Below the pieces are notes generated by a model. That model was given only the letters and a program-made list of their open reading frames with translations. It was not told the DNA's origin and ran no database searches. A stretch of 64,000 bases of DNA from assembly GCF_000495815.1 (NCBI RefSeq), contig NZ_AWGE01000022.1, positions 1 through 64,000 on the forward strand, given 5' to 3'. The DNA comes from Asticcacaulis sp. AC466. GTDB lineage: Bacteria; Pseudomonadota; Alphaproteobacteria; Caulobacterales; Caulobacteraceae. Positions 1 to 8,301 of the stretch are shown in pieces; within the stretch, counting starts at the first letter, position 1, and each line of letters starts with the position of its first letter. The position numbers were made by a program, and so were the translations under genes.

Positions 1-160
1 GCTGGCCCGCCACCGCGTCATGACCACGGCCGTCACGGGATCGCCCTGCACGCCGCAATATTACATCAGCGTGGCGGACGTTTACCTGGGTTACGGCGAC
101 TACAGAAACCATTTCGAAGGCCTGGCCCCGGCCTCACGGATTGGTTGGTCGCCGCTATGA
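1..160 (+). CDS. C-terminal end of an unidentified protein (partial)
   Basis: An open frame enters from the left edge in frame 2 and runs 52 codons to a TGA at 158-160. The peptide is rich in Tyr and Gly and ends in IGWSPL. The frame has normal codon use for this genome and no overlapping alternative, so it looks like the tail of a real gene whose body lies outside the window. I do not recognise the family. The 48 bp that follow lead to the convergent minus-strand gene. Confidence 0.5.
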   Translation, partial: LARHRVMTTAVTGSPCTPQYYISVADVYLGYGDYRNHFEGLAPASRIGWSPL

Positions 161-208
161 AGGCATGGGCGGCCCAGGATGGGGGGCGTGAGGCAATGAC
201 CGGTAAAA

Positions 209-940
209 TCAGCGACGGCCTACATTTCGAGGCGGATAGATGATGTCATCGCTCTTTTCCGGGTCAAATCCCCGACACTGCTTACCCGCAACGGGCGATC
301 CCAGGCAGTAGTCCGCATACCCCTCATCAAAGCGGCAATTGTTTTCATCCACCGCCTCTCCAATGCCTTCTATTCTTGGGTCATCAGAGAATATGTAAGT
401 ATAAAAGCGACGGCCATTAACGGTTCCACAGACGGCGTCATAACCTTTGAACATGTCAATGTCAGATGCAGCGAACTTAATTTTGGCGGTCAAATTGATT
501 TTCGTCGTATGAAAAGGCGGACAAAACTGACCCGTTTGCCCCGTGCTGTCTGATATCAATTGCAACGCATCAGGCCGATTTGCAAACCGGCTCGCAATCT
601 TCTCGTCAGCTATATAGTCAACCGCTTCCTCACACATATCATAACGCAAAAGCGCATAGGCATAATGCCTTTTGTAGACAAATCCCCCATTTTCAGCCAT
701 CTTTTTTAGTAAGGACAGCCGATCAGACTTGTCTATTTTTTTCGGGTTGTAATTTATATACATGAACATTTCATCGTAATATTTTAGGTTGCCCTTTAAA
801 ATCTCGTTCTTTAAAAAATCAGGCGTATGATTTACATGTCTGCTCCGCGCAGACAGAATAATATAACCCCCTAAAATGGCGAGACTGATCACGGCGATCA
901 CAGCCACCGCATACAATCTGATATCTCGCCTCATCATCAT
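209..940 (-). CDS. Hypothetical membrane-anchored protein
   Basis: A 243-residue protein with three consecutive Met codons and a short basic start (MMMRRD), followed by one hydrophobic segment at about residues 9-30. The remainder is a soluble, probably periplasmic domain with several Cys (about residues 103, 140, 169, 200, 210 and 219) that could form disulfides. No family recognised. It is AT-richer than the window average and is the last of a minus-strand run of small membrane proteins. Its upstream region contains a fragment of the 3' end of the gene at 1580-2041. Confidence 0.7.
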   Translation of the reverse strand: MMMRRDIRLYAVAVIAVISLAILGGYIILSARSRHVNHTPDFLKNEILKGNLKYYDEMFMYINYNPKKIDKSDRLSLLKKMAENGGFVYKRHYAYALLRYDMCEEAVDYIADEKIASRFANRPDALQLISDSTGQTGQFCPPFHTTKINLTAKIKFAASDIDMFKGYDAVCGTVNGRRFYTYIFSDDPRIEGIGEAVDENNCRFDEGYADYCLGSPVAGKQCRGFDPEKSDDIIYPPRNVGRR

Positions 941-950
941 TAGGTTGAGC

Positions 951-1032
951 CCCCATCCATCGCGCGCTTCAGTATATCTCAGTTCCGGCTGACCATACTC
1001 ACATCATTGCTGGGACCGAATGGACTGCTCAC
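951..1032 (-). pseudogene. Displaced 3' end of a homologue of the 1580-2041 gene
   Basis: On the minus strand this segment reads VSSPFGPSNDVSMVSRN then stop. It is nearly identical to the end of the 1580-2041 product (VSSPFGPSNDDLSMVTHN, stop), and the shared sequence continues through the GCGCGCGATGGATGGGGGC intergenic stretch. The copy is still readable as protein but carries codon indels and silent changes, so it is an allelic 3' end rather than a recent duplication. The DUF805 gene lies between the two copies. Confidence 0.75.
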
Positions 1033-1039
1033 ATCCGCA

Positions 1040-1546
1040 CTATTGCGCCGGACTTGCCGATGCAAGGGCGCGACCACGCGGCTTGGCCAGGCCCACCGAC
1101 AAGGCCCAGAAAAACGATAAGGGTCCAGGTAAACCCGTCAAAGGGCCAATACCAAACAGAAACGTAAATAGTTCGAAACCGCCGGCATCCCCACAGTTGT
1201 CATATCCCGTCAGCTGGCATTCCGTTCGCGCACTGATGGCACCGGACGCTATGTATAGGGCCACAACAGTCATTACGGCATAAACCGCCAGCAAAAAAAT
1301 CACATCATCCCCTGGCCTTCCGGCGTCCCTCAGCCTGCGGACATACATGGAAACCTGCTGCGCCAGCAACGGCAAGCGAAACGGCAAAATCGCCAAGGTT
1401 GCAGGAACAATCCCCGCACGGTCCACCACCCAGATCCACAAACCGGCAAGGCAGACAGATATGGCCAAAAGCGCAGTCCAATTGAGCCAGAAACCTATTC
1501 GGTTAAGCCGGCCTTTCAGGCTGAAAAGACGTAAAATTGACTGCAT
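1040..1546 (-). CDS. DUF805 family membrane protein
   Basis: About 168 residues with the DUF805 (YhaH-like) signature: an N-terminal FSLKGRLNRIGFW block, then hydrophobic segments near residues 22-42 and 85-105, a VRRLRDAGRPG loop between them, and a last hydrophobic stretch. DUF805 proteins are small inner-membrane proteins of unknown function. The ATG at 1546 is preferred to 1555 because GGGGGC in the repeat lies just upstream. It starts 33 bp after the stop of the 1580-2041 gene, so the two are probably cotranscribed. Confidence 0.8.
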   Translation of the reverse strand: MQSILRLFSLKGRLNRIGFWLNWTALLAISVCLAGLWIWVVDRAGIVPATLAILPFRLPLLAQQVSMYVRRLRDAGRPGDDVIFLLAVYAVMTVVALYIASGAISARTECQLTGYDNCGDAGGFELFTFLFGIGPLTGLPGPLSFFWALSVGLAKPRGRALASASPAQ

Positions 1547-1549
1547 GGC

Positions 1550-1636
1550 CCCCATCCATCGCGCGCCGTCGTATATATCTCAGTTATGGGTGACCATACT
1601 CAGATCATCATTACTGGGACCGAATGGACTGCTCAC
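1550..1636 (-). repeat. Second copy of the 3'-end repeat (intact gene)
   Basis: This is the intact partner of the fragment at 951-1032. It covers the last codons of the 1580-2041 gene, its stop, and the intergenic stretch that supplies the ribosome-binding site for the next gene. Aligning the two copies needs only small indels. Because each copy ends at a Shine-Dalgarno-like GGGGGC, a swap at this point would keep the downstream gene translated. Confidence 0.75.
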
Positions 1637-2041
1637 CAGCGCGCCTAGAATCGCATGGCCAAAAAAGAAGATGATCCCGATTGCGACTATCGCGCCTACG
1701 GCTCCGAACGCATAGCCGGGCAACATATCCCGGGTTATACGGCGTCGGCTGATGGCATTTTCCCCAAAGGCAGCGTTAAGGATCAATCCCCCAACAAACG
1801 CGATGCACCAAAGGGGAATATACAGATGCAACGCCGTCGATTGTAGGGCGTTGAAGTAGCTCAGGCCGCCATGATCAACGTGCGCATAGATGAATTCGCC
1901 CCCAGGCGCCCTTGGGGCGCTGACCAGCCATTTGTCTACGAAATGAAAAAGTGCGAACCAACTGGCTATAGCGCCCCCGCAAATCAATCCCCCAACGGCA
2001 ACCAAAAACCGGTTCGGTGCCTTTTCAGATGCCTCCGTCAT
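1580..2041 (-). CDS. Hypothetical multi-pass membrane protein
   Basis: A 153-residue protein with hydrophobic segments at about residues 14-38, 70-93 and 108-138 and short hydrophilic loops. The start is well supported by GGGGGG three bases before the ATG. No family recognised. It is the upstream partner of the DUF805 gene. Its 3' end also occurs as a diverged fragment at 951-1032. Confidence 0.7.
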   Translation of the reverse strand: MTEASEKAPNRFLVAVGGLICGGAIASWFALFHFVDKWLVSAPRAPGGEFIYAHVDHGGLSYFNALQSTALHLYIPLWCIAFVGGLILNAAFGENAISRRRITRDMLPGYAFGAVGAIVAIGIIFFFGHAILGALVSSPFGPSNDDLSMVTHN

Positions 2042-2066
2042 AGTCCCCCCTCATTCCCCGGCAAGG

Positions 2067-2405
2067 CTAGCCATCTACGCCTTTTGGGTCGGAGACTTGA
2101 TGCTCCAGGCCATAAAAAGCGGGCAAACCCAGATCGCCCTCTTCGAGCGCGTCTTTCCAGTGCAAACCCTTATCGCGGTTATTCCTAATCCCGCTAAGCA
2201 GCATTTCGATGGTTTTCATGGCATTAAACAGGGCCTCCAACGGGTCTGAACCGGGCGCCCGCCGAACATTTTCATCGCCAATTTTAAACCAACAAAACAT
2301 GGGTACACTTGACTCATCCGGCGCCCAAATCTTGACAGGCAACTCCCGGCCGTCTCCGTGATGGTACGTCCTTGTAAAGGTTGGCGGTTCTGACCTATTT
2401 TCCAC
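2067..2405 (-). CDS. DUF6968-like small protein
   Basis: Starting at a GTG that overlaps the stop of the upstream gene (GTGGAAAATAG), this encodes 112 residues. The pattern RTYHHGDGRELPVKIWAP, a central CWFKIGDENV, then DPLEALFNAMKTIEMLL resembles the DUF6968 family, small soluble proteins of unknown function often found beside secretion or toxin-immunity genes. A longer reading from 2459 is possible but would overlap the upstream gene by 65 bp. Family assignment is from remembered motif shape only. Confidence 0.6.
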   Translation of the reverse strand: MENRSEPPTFTRTYHHGDGRELPVKIWAPDESSVPMFCWFKIGDENVRRAPGSDPLEALFNAMKTIEMLLSGIRNNRDKGLHWKDALEEGDLGLPAFYGLEHQVSDPKGVDG

Positions 2406-2835
2406 TGTCTTCCTCAACCGAATTAGCTGGCTCACGTTCGGGCATCTGGAGGGTCGCAAGCATGAGGGCAGCCGGGAGTGAAGCGATTTCGATCACGCCC
2501 AATAGCAGCCAGTCGCCATCCAAATAGGCGTGAGGGCTCAGAATGCCAACGATCGTCAACATCAATAACGCTAAACCTGCCCGGGAATGCAGCCTGACCT
2601 TCCCGCCAATCCATCGCGTCAACTTAACAATGCCAAGCGTCAGGCCAAACCCAACGCCGACAACGACCGGGCTTAATACAATTAAGGCTGCCGCGTTGAG
2701 TCCATTTAAGCCGCTAAGGCCCGGCGTCTCTTCGAGGGCGATGAACGCCAACGGTGGCAGAGCGCAGGACAGCCAGCGTCCCTTCAAATAGACGGGCGAC
2801 TGAAAGAATGACCGAGCCGTCGTTTGTTGAGACAT
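2395..2835 (-). CDS. Hypothetical membrane protein
   Basis: About 146 residues with hydrophobic segments near residues 25-33, 45-72, 85-103 and 110-130. The ATG at 2835 has GGAG seven bases upstream; a GTG two codons earlier is also possible. It overlaps the following DUF6968-like gene by 11 bp, indicating translational coupling. No family recognised. It is the first gene of the minus-strand cluster that reaches down to 209. Confidence 0.65.
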   Translation of the reverse strand: MSQQTTARSFFQSPVYLKGRWLSCALPPLAFIALEETPGLSGLNGLNAAALIVLSPVVVGVGFGLTLGIVKLTRWIGGKVRLHSRAGLALLMLTIVGILSPHAYLDGDWLLLGVIEIASLPAALMLATLQMPEREPANSVEEDSGK

Positions 2836-3076
2836 TGCCACTCCGAAAGAGAAACGTGAACTGGGTTAGCCGGCGTTAGAAGCCAAGTTCAGGGCGAGAT
2901 GGCCGGCAAGGTCAATCTATATGCCAATCACATGTTCAATATGTTCGTCCTAAAGATGATCTCGTCAACTGCTTATGCGCGTCCTAGCTAGAGTGGGTTG
3001 GCGTACAAAATAGCGACCCGGGACTGGCCTTTTCAGGCAAATCCGCCATACTTGGCACGGGGATGTGGGGGGATTT

Positions 3077-4765
3077 ATGGAAAACAAACTATACCGTTTC
3101 CTTGTGACGGCGGCCCTTGGCCTTGCCACACCCGGTGCGGCGATGGCAGCCATGCCGCCCGACTGCACGCCAACGGATATCGCCACCGCCTTTCGGCCCG
3201 CCAGCGCCTCGTTTAGAAACGCGCGCTCTCCCGACGACATAGACAGGGCCTTCTCAGAGCTTGAGCCCTCCAGCGAATTTCCGGCTTTAGAAGGGATCAT
3301 AACGGACCCTGAGATTTACTACCGGTTCGATACGACGACACAATTCGGCTTTCGGGCACAATTGATTGTTGGCGTAAACGGCCGCGTGCGCTGCTTTGCC
3401 CTCGCGCCCACATATGGCCAGACCACCCAGCCGGAATTGACGGCGCAGAGACGAACCTGGGCCAACGAGATATCCAGATGGCGATTTCGCCCCCTTGTCA
3501 TCGACGGCAAGCCGACCGAGGCTATAGCGGACCTTGACGTCCGCGAATACGAGTTGCCGCAACGGGAAATCCCCATGCCCGACGGCGACGTACACCAGGT
3601 CACAATCATCCAGGACATGCCCTACTTCGGTTATCGCATAGAGGTCCACGGCGATGGCAGGGCAATCTACTCAGACACAAGCCCCTATTATTTTCTTGGC
3701 CCGCAAGCCTACACGGTGGACCCAAAATCGGTCGCACGGCTCCTGCATGAGGCGCAGGCCGCCGACTTCTGGTCCTTGCGGGACGTCTACCCGCCCCACG
3801 CCGAAAACAAGGGCCGATACATTTCCCGTATCGAAATCACATTGGGCGGTAAGACCAAATCCTTGACCGAATACGATCAAAAGACAGGCACCGGTCTGCC
3901 ACCGGACGGTCACTTCCTGGCCTTTGGCGTGCGGCATGTGATCGATATGGGAAGCTGGTGGGTGCCCACGCTCGCGACCATCGACCAACTCAAACAAAAT
4001 GGATTTGATTTCAAAACCGAGGCTGCCGGCCGTTTTCTGCTCCAAATCGCGGAAAACAAATACGTGAAAGACGAAGTCGTTCTCGCCGTTTTGGCATTGG
4101 GAGCGCCGCAAGATGCGTTTGGCATTTCCCAGGAAGACGGCGAGCCTCGCACCCTCCTTGAGGCGGCGCTAAGCGCCGGGAGAATCGATATTGCCGCGAA
4201 ATTGGTCGCCGATGGCGCCTTGATAAGCGACGGTAAAATCGACCACGCGAAGGTTGACCGGGCGTTTCAGGCGGCGGTCGAATCCGGTGACTTGGTGGCC
4301 TTGGACCTAATCCTGCCGTTCCAACCGGATCTCACCTTCGCTGATCCGAATGCCGGGAATATTCCGGTCTCTGTCCTCTTCAAACTCCCGACCCGATATC
4401 CGGACGAGTCCGCACCTATTGATGTCGCGCAACGCCTTTTGGACCTGGGCGCCGACATAAATGCGCGCGACGCCGCCGGCCAGACGCTCCTGCACAGACA
4501 GCGGGATAATGAAGCCATGATTACCTTCCTTCTCGACCATGGCGCCGATATCAACGCGCTAGACAAAGACGGGGAAACGCCTTTGGTTTCCGTTTGGGAC
4601 GAAGATATGACGCTTCTTCTCCTTGAACGCGGCGCAAATCCACGCCTGGGGAATACCCCAAAGACACTCCACCAGTTTTTATCGTCGGGCCAATGGCCAC
4701 GCGTGGCTACCTGGCTGCGGGCGCACGGCTACGCGGATATCGTGAACCCACCCAAGGCAAGTTAG
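3077..4765 (+). CDS. Exported DUF6438 and ankyrin-repeat protein
   Basis: 562 residues. The ATG at 3077 follows GGGGGGA and opens a clear signal peptide (MENKLYRFLVTAALG, cleavage near AMAA). Residues about 85-155 form a TonB-C-like stretch (LIVGVNGRVRCFAL, ISRWRFRPLVIDGKP). About 175-290 match DUF6438 (GYRIEVHGDGRAIYSD, SRIEITLGGKTKSL). The C-terminal third has ankyrin repeats with the typical LLDLGADINARD and LLDHGADINALDKDGETPL units. DUF6438-ankyrin proteins are periplasmic and of unknown function; ankyrin units imply protein binding. It stands alone. Confidence 0.85.
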   Translation: MENKLYRFLVTAALGLATPGAAMAAMPPDCTPTDIATAFRPASASFRNARSPDDIDRAFSELEPSSEFPALEGIITDPEIYYRFDTTTQFGFRAQLIVGVNGRVRCFALAPTYGQTTQPELTAQRRTWANEISRWRFRPLVIDGKPTEAIADLDVREYELPQREIPMPDGDVHQVTIIQDMPYFGYRIEVHGDGRAIYSDTSPYYFLGPQAYTVDPKSVARLLHEAQAADFWSLRDVYPPHAENKGRYISRIEITLGGKTKSLTEYDQKTGTGLPPDGHFLAFGVRHVIDMGSWWVPTLATIDQLKQNGFDFKTEAAGRFLLQIAENKYVKDEVVLAVLALGAPQDAFGISQEDGEPRTLLEAALSAGRIDIAAKLVADGALISDGKIDHAKVDRAFQAAVESGDLVALDLILPFQPDLTFADPNAGNIPVSVLFKLPTRYPDESAPIDVAQRLLDLGADINARDAAGQTLLHRQRDNEAMITFLLDHGADINALDKDGETPLVSVWDEDMTLLLLERGANPRLGNTPKTLHQFLSSGQWPRVATWLRAHGYADIVNPPKAS

Positions 4766-4808
4766 CAGGGGCAATGACCGCGCCAGGCCCAGAGCATACA
4801 GCCCCCTC

Positions 4809-4866
4809 GCAAATCGGGTTGATTTGTGCCTCACAATCTCTTATGAGGCCGGGTAGCCAGTCCCGG
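4809..4866 (+). promoter_or_regulatory. Three consecutive hairpins upstream of rtcB2-prfH
   Basis: Three stems lie directly one after another: GCAAATC with GATTTGT (4809-4827), CCTCA with TGAGG (4829-4848) and CCGGG with CCCGG (4849-4866). They sit in the 350-bp leader of the rtcB2-prfH operon, 31 bp before a 33-codon ORF. The third stem resembles a tRNA T-arm, and the order recalls D, anticodon and T arms, but I find no acceptor stem. It may be a regulatory leader, a substrate mimic, or unrelated structure. Confidence 0.4.
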
Positions 4867-4896
4867 CGTGTCCCTGAATTCGGAAAGGAGAAAATC

Positions 4897-4998
4897 ATGC
4901 GAGTACTGTTCCTCAATCTCGAAATCGATTTCCCTATCCATACTATTCAGGAACAAATTGCATGGGCAATTTCCTGTCGGGCGCAAACGCACGCCTGA
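4897..4998 (+). CDS. 33-residue ORF upstream of rtcB2
   Basis: ATG at 4897, preceded by GGAAAGGAG at good spacing, opens a 33-codon frame ending in TGA at 4996-4998. The product begins MRVLFLNLEI and shows no recognised domain. The good ribosome-binding site and position just after the triple hairpin make a leader peptide or small protein possible. Coding status is unproven, and 118 bp separate it from rtcB2. Confidence 0.35.
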   Translation: MRVLFLNLEIDFPIHTIQEQIAWAISCRAQTHA

Positions 4999-5116
4999 CC
5001 CTATTTAGCTGCGCACTAAGCGCTGCTTCTTTTCACCCTTCTGACGATCCGCATATGGGCGGCGACCGCGCCCTCCATTCAACCGATGTGCGCCACGCTC
5101 ACGCGGGAGGCCACGC

Positions 5117-6226
5117 ATGAAAACATGTTGTGAACTCACCCTGATCGGGCGTGACCGGGCGCGCTTCGACCCCATAGCCCTGGATCAGCTCGATGCCACG
5201 GCCCGTCTTGACGGCATGGGCCGGGTGGTTGGCCTGCCCGACCTCCATGCCGGCAACGGTATCGCCGTGGGCGCAGCCTTCTGGTCGCCCGACCGCATAT
5301 GGCCGCACCTGGTCGGCAGCGATATCGGCTGCGGGATGGCGCTGTGGGAAACCAGCCTGGCGGTGCGCAAGTTCCGCGTGGGCCAGGTGGAACGCAAGCT
5401 CCATGGCCTCGACGATCCCTGGGACGGATCGGTCGAAGACGCCCTGGCCGCGGCGGGCCTGCCCATCGACCTGGCCAGTCCGGGTCTCGGCACGATCGGC
5501 GGCGGCAACCACTTCGTCGAGTTTCAGCGCATCGAGGACATCCTGGCGCCTGAACGGTTTGCGGCCCTCAATCTCAGCGATGACCGCGTCTGGATGATGG
5601 TCCATAGCGGTTCGCGCGGCCTAGGCCAGGCGATCCTCCAGGCGCAGATGGCTCTCACCGGCAAGCTGGGCCTGCTGGCCACCCGCCCGGACGCCAGGGC
5701 GTACCTGCTGCGGCACGATCAGGCCGTGGCGTGGGCCGTCGTGAACCGAACCATAATCGCGGAGCGGTTCCTGAACGCCATCGGCCTGTCCGGCCGTCGC
5801 TGTCTCGACATCGTCCACAACAGCGTGACCGAACACCGCACCGGCTGGCTCCACCGCAAGGGGGCGGCGCCGGCGGATCGCGGCCTCATCGTCATCCCCG
5901 GATCGAGAGGCGATTTCAGCTATCTGGCCGAACCCGTTCTGGACAGCGGCGACAAGGCGCTGTTTTCACTGGCCCATGGCGCCGGGCGAAAATGGAGCCG
6001 TAACGACGCCCATGCCCGCCTGTCGCGTCGCTTTCGGGTGGCCGACTTGCAGCGCACAAAGCTGTCCAGTCACGTCATCTGCGAAGACCGCCGCCTCATC
6101 TACGAAGAAGCCCCTGAGGCTTACAAGGATATAGCCGGCGTCATCGCCGATCTGGAGGACGCAGGCCTTATCCGTGTCATAGCAAGGCTTCGGCCATTGC
6201 TCAGCTACAAAACGAGGGCCCAATGA
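5117..6226 (+). CDS. rtcB2: RtcB-family RNA ligase (RtcB2 type)
   Basis: 369 residues of the RtcB fold. Visible active-site elements: DLHAGNG (about 42-48), GSDIGCG with the metal-binding Asp69 and Cys72, GGGNHFVE with Asn131-His132, HSGSRGLG (163-170), DIVHNS (231-236) and HGAGR with the His (287) expected to be guanylylated. RtcB joins 3'-phosphate or cyclic phosphate ends to 5'-OH ends using GTP and Mn. It is shorter than housekeeping RtcB (about 400-480) and overlaps prfH by ATGA, the arrangement known for RtcB2-PrfH, where the ligase reseals 16S rRNA cut in the decoding centre. GGGAGG precedes the ATG. Confidence 0.93.
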   Translation: MKTCCELTLIGRDRARFDPIALDQLDATARLDGMGRVVGLPDLHAGNGIAVGAAFWSPDRIWPHLVGSDIGCGMALWETSLAVRKFRVGQVERKLHGLDDPWDGSVEDALAAAGLPIDLASPGLGTIGGGNHFVEFQRIEDILAPERFAALNLSDDRVWMMVHSGSRGLGQAILQAQMALTGKLGLLATRPDARAYLLRHDQAVAWAVVNRTIIAERFLNAIGLSGRRCLDIVHNSVTEHRTGWLHRKGAAPADRGLIVIPGSRGDFSYLAEPVLDSGDKALFSLAHGAGRKWSRNDAHARLSRRFRVADLQRTKLSSHVICEDRRLIYEEAPEAYKDIAGVIADLEDAGLIRVIARLRPLLSYKTRAQ

Positions 6227-6849
6227 CGGATATCATTCTGCATTTAACCTCCGGCAAGGGCCCGGAAGAGTGCCGATGGGTGGTGGCCCGCCTGGCTCAG
6301 GCCTTCACGCGCGAAGGGGCCAAGCAAGGGGTGACCTGCGAGGTTCTGGAGGCAGAGGACGACCTGCCGACGTCTCTGCTGTTGCGGGTGAGCGGCGATG
6401 AGGCCCAGGCGTTTGCTCGCGACCGCACGGGCACCATCCTGTGGGTGGGCGACAGCCCATTCCGCCCAGGGCACAAACGGCGTAACTGGTTCGTGGGGGT
6501 GGCGCCTGCGCCCTCCCCCGACACCGTGCCCGATTTGCGCGAAGACGATATCGCCTTTCAAACCCTGCGGGCCAGTGGACCGGGCGGACAACATGTTAAC
6601 AAGACCGACAGCGCGGTACGGGCGACCCACCGCCCCACCGGCTTGGTCACGACGGCGCAGGAACAGCGATCCCAGCATGCAAACCGCAAACTGGCGATAC
6701 TGAAACTGGCCATACGGCTTGAGGAACGACGTGCCGGGGCGCGTAAGGCGGCGCAGCTTGAGCAATGGTCCGCCCACCAAAACCTGGAACGCGGCAACCC
6801 GGTGCGCACCTATACCGGCCCGCTTTTCAAGCTTAAGCTGGCCAGATAG
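6223..6849 (+). CDS. prfH: Peptide chain release factor H
   Basis: 208 residues, the usual length for PrfH. The class I release-factor catalytic domain is clear: GPGGQHVNKTDSAVRATH with the GGQ at residues 121-123, and the C-terminal basic helix ending in TGPLFKLKLAR. PrfH lacks the codon-recognition domains of RF1/RF2 and, from published E. coli work, releases peptides from ribosomes with damaged 16S rRNA so the paired ligase can repair them. ATG overlaps the rtcB2 stop. Its last 83 bp recur at 12206 and, shortened, at 12903. Confidence 0.93.
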   Translation: MTDIILHLTSGKGPEECRWVVARLAQAFTREGAKQGVTCEVLEAEDDLPTSLLLRVSGDEAQAFARDRTGTILWVGDSPFRPGHKRRNWFVGVAPAPSPDTVPDLREDDIAFQTLRASGPGGQHVNKTDSAVRATHRPTGLVTTAQEQRSQHANRKLAILKLAIRLEERRAGARKAAQLEQWSAHQNLERGNPVRTYTGPLFKLKLAR

Positions 6850-6852
6850 CGC

Positions 6853-6893
6853 ACCGGCTGTCGCGGGACGCACCACCGCCCGCGACAGCCGGT
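6853..6893 (+). terminator. Strong hairpin after prfH
   Basis: A perfect 15-bp inverted repeat (ACCGGCTGTCGCGGG and its complement) with an 11-nt loop starts three bases after the prfH stop. No T-run follows, so it may stop transcription with Rho or protect the mRNA 3' end. It closes the rtcB2-prfH operon. Confidence 0.65.
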
Positions 6894-7004
6894 TAGCGCC
6901 CCAAAGGCGACATGCACTGGCTAACTTAGGTAATTACTCAAAAGCGGAAGCAAAAAGCGATTACTGTAGCCTGAATAAATTTTGATGACGCCTTAAGCGA
7001 AGCT

Positions 7005-7454
7005 TCAAGCCTTATGAAGAGACTTCAGCGTGTTGGACAGCTTGGCCAGCAGACGCGTTAAATCTGCCTTTTCCGCGTTGGACCAGTCGGCAAGAAACCG
7101 GATCATCAGCCTTTCCCTCGCAGCGGTCAAAGCGGCCACCGTATCGGCACCTGTAGGAGTCAGCGCGGCCTCGTTGACACGTTTGTCAAGGCCAGGCTGA
7201 CGAACGACCAGATGCATTGATTCCAAACGGGCGACTTGCCGACTAACGGTCGAATGGTCGCGGCCGACCTGATCGGCCAGGTCAACCACGCCGATAGACC
7301 CGGCCCGACCAATGCACGATATGAGAGGGAAAAGGGCGCGGTCCAGTTCAACTCCAGCCTCTTCAACCAACATAGCATCTTGGCGGGGGCTGTTCATGGC
7401 ACCGACCACACTCAGCAGCGCCAACGCTAGCTCATCATTATGTGCACTATACAC
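7005..7454 (-). CDS. MarR-family transcriptional regulator
   Basis: 149 residues. The winged-helix core is visible at about 45-110: VVDLADQVGRDHSTVSRQVARLESMHLVVRQ, then the basic wing GLDKRVNEAALTPTG. MarR proteins bind as dimers to short palindromes and usually repress a divergent gene until a small aromatic or oxidant is bound. It is divergent from an NADPH-dependent FMN reductase with 66 bp between the start codons, and the shared promoter holds paired inverted repeats. A role in an oxidative or quinone response is inferred from that neighbour. Confidence 0.9.
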   Translation of the reverse strand: MYSAHNDELALALLSVVGAMNSPRQDAMLVEEAGVELDRALFPLISCIGRAGSIGVVDLADQVGRDHSTVSRQVARLESMHLVVRQPGLDKRVNEAALTPTGADTVAALTAARERLMIRFLADWSNAEKADLTRLLAKLSNTLKSLHKA

Positions 7455-7505
7455 GCTTTACATCGCTCCTAAAGTGGCGCATTAATTACGTGTATTATGC
7501 ACATA
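7439..7505. promoter_or_regulatory. Paired operators between marR and the reductase
   Basis: TATGTGCACTATACACG (7439-7455) and CGTGTATTATGCACATA (7489-7505) are inverted copies matching at 15 of 17 positions. Each is itself a near palindrome (GTG-N7-CAC). One covers the marR start codon and the other lies 15 bp before the reductase start. This is the arrangement expected of an autoregulated MarR controlling both directions. Confidence 0.65.
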
Positions 7506-7520
7506 CTAAGAGGATTCGCA

Positions 7521-8069
7521 ATGACGTCTCCAGTTCTAATCATAATGGGTAGTGTCCGCGCTAACCGGTTATGCCCGCAAATCACTCGTTGGGTGGCCGG
7601 TATCGGTCGCGCTTCCACATCGCTTGAGTACGAGATCATCGACCTGACGCAATGGTCGCTACCCATGGATGATGAACCGCATATTCCGGCCGTCGGCCCC
7701 TACGCCAGCGCACTGACGCAGGCCTGGAGCGACAAGGTGACTAACGCATCGGCAGTAGTCTTCGTCACGCCGCAATATAATTGGGGCTATCCCGCAGCCC
7801 TAAAAAATGCCGTCGACCATCTATACCGCGAGTGGCATGGCAAGCCGGTGCTCATCGTCACCTACGGCGGCCACGGCGGCGGCAAATGCGCGGCGCAACT
7901 TAAGCAGGTGATGGATGGGGTAAAGGCGAAGTCTGTAACCCTGATGCCAGGCCTCGAACTCAGCGACGACATCATGCGCGGCGCCGTACTCAACAGCGAT
8001 GTCCAATTTGCCGCGAAGGTTCCCATTATTGCCGATGCGTTCGCGCAACTTGCATCAATGATCCGCTGA
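7521..8069 (+). CDS. NADPH-dependent FMN reductase family protein
   Basis: 182 residues of a flavodoxin-like fold. PVLIIMGSVRANRLCPQI is the FMN phosphate-binding loop, followed by FVTPQYNWGYPAALKNAVDH (the family's P-x-Y-N-x-x-x-P signature, about residues 75-95) and TYGGHGGGK. Members reduce FMN, quinones, azo compounds or chromate with NAD(P)H. ATG at 7521 is chosen because AGAGGA precedes it. Likely repressed by the divergent MarR protein; the substrate cannot be told from sequence. Confidence 0.88.
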   Translation: MTSPVLIIMGSVRANRLCPQITRWVAGIGRASTSLEYEIIDLTQWSLPMDDEPHIPAVGPYASALTQAWSDKVTNASAVVFVTPQYNWGYPAALKNAVDHLYREWHGKPVLIVTYGGHGGGKCAAQLKQVMDGVKAKSVTLMPGLELSDDIMRGAVLNSDVQFAAKVPIIADAFAQLASMIR

Positions 8070-8301
8070 CTCACCAAACGAATGCCTGCAGATGGACATT
8101 ATCCGTCTTCGGCTCAGCGCGCAGGAACCATCTTCGCCTGTGCGCCCAAGGCAGACATTCGTGTTTGGCCAGCTACGCTAGATCAAAGCGGAAATACAGG
8201 TTGTCAGAGCATTTAAAGCAAACGGCTTGGAAATATAGGCCGTGCTTCGTAAGGATTATGTTCTGTTACTTTTCACCGAGAGCTGCCCGCCATTCAGGCG
8301 C

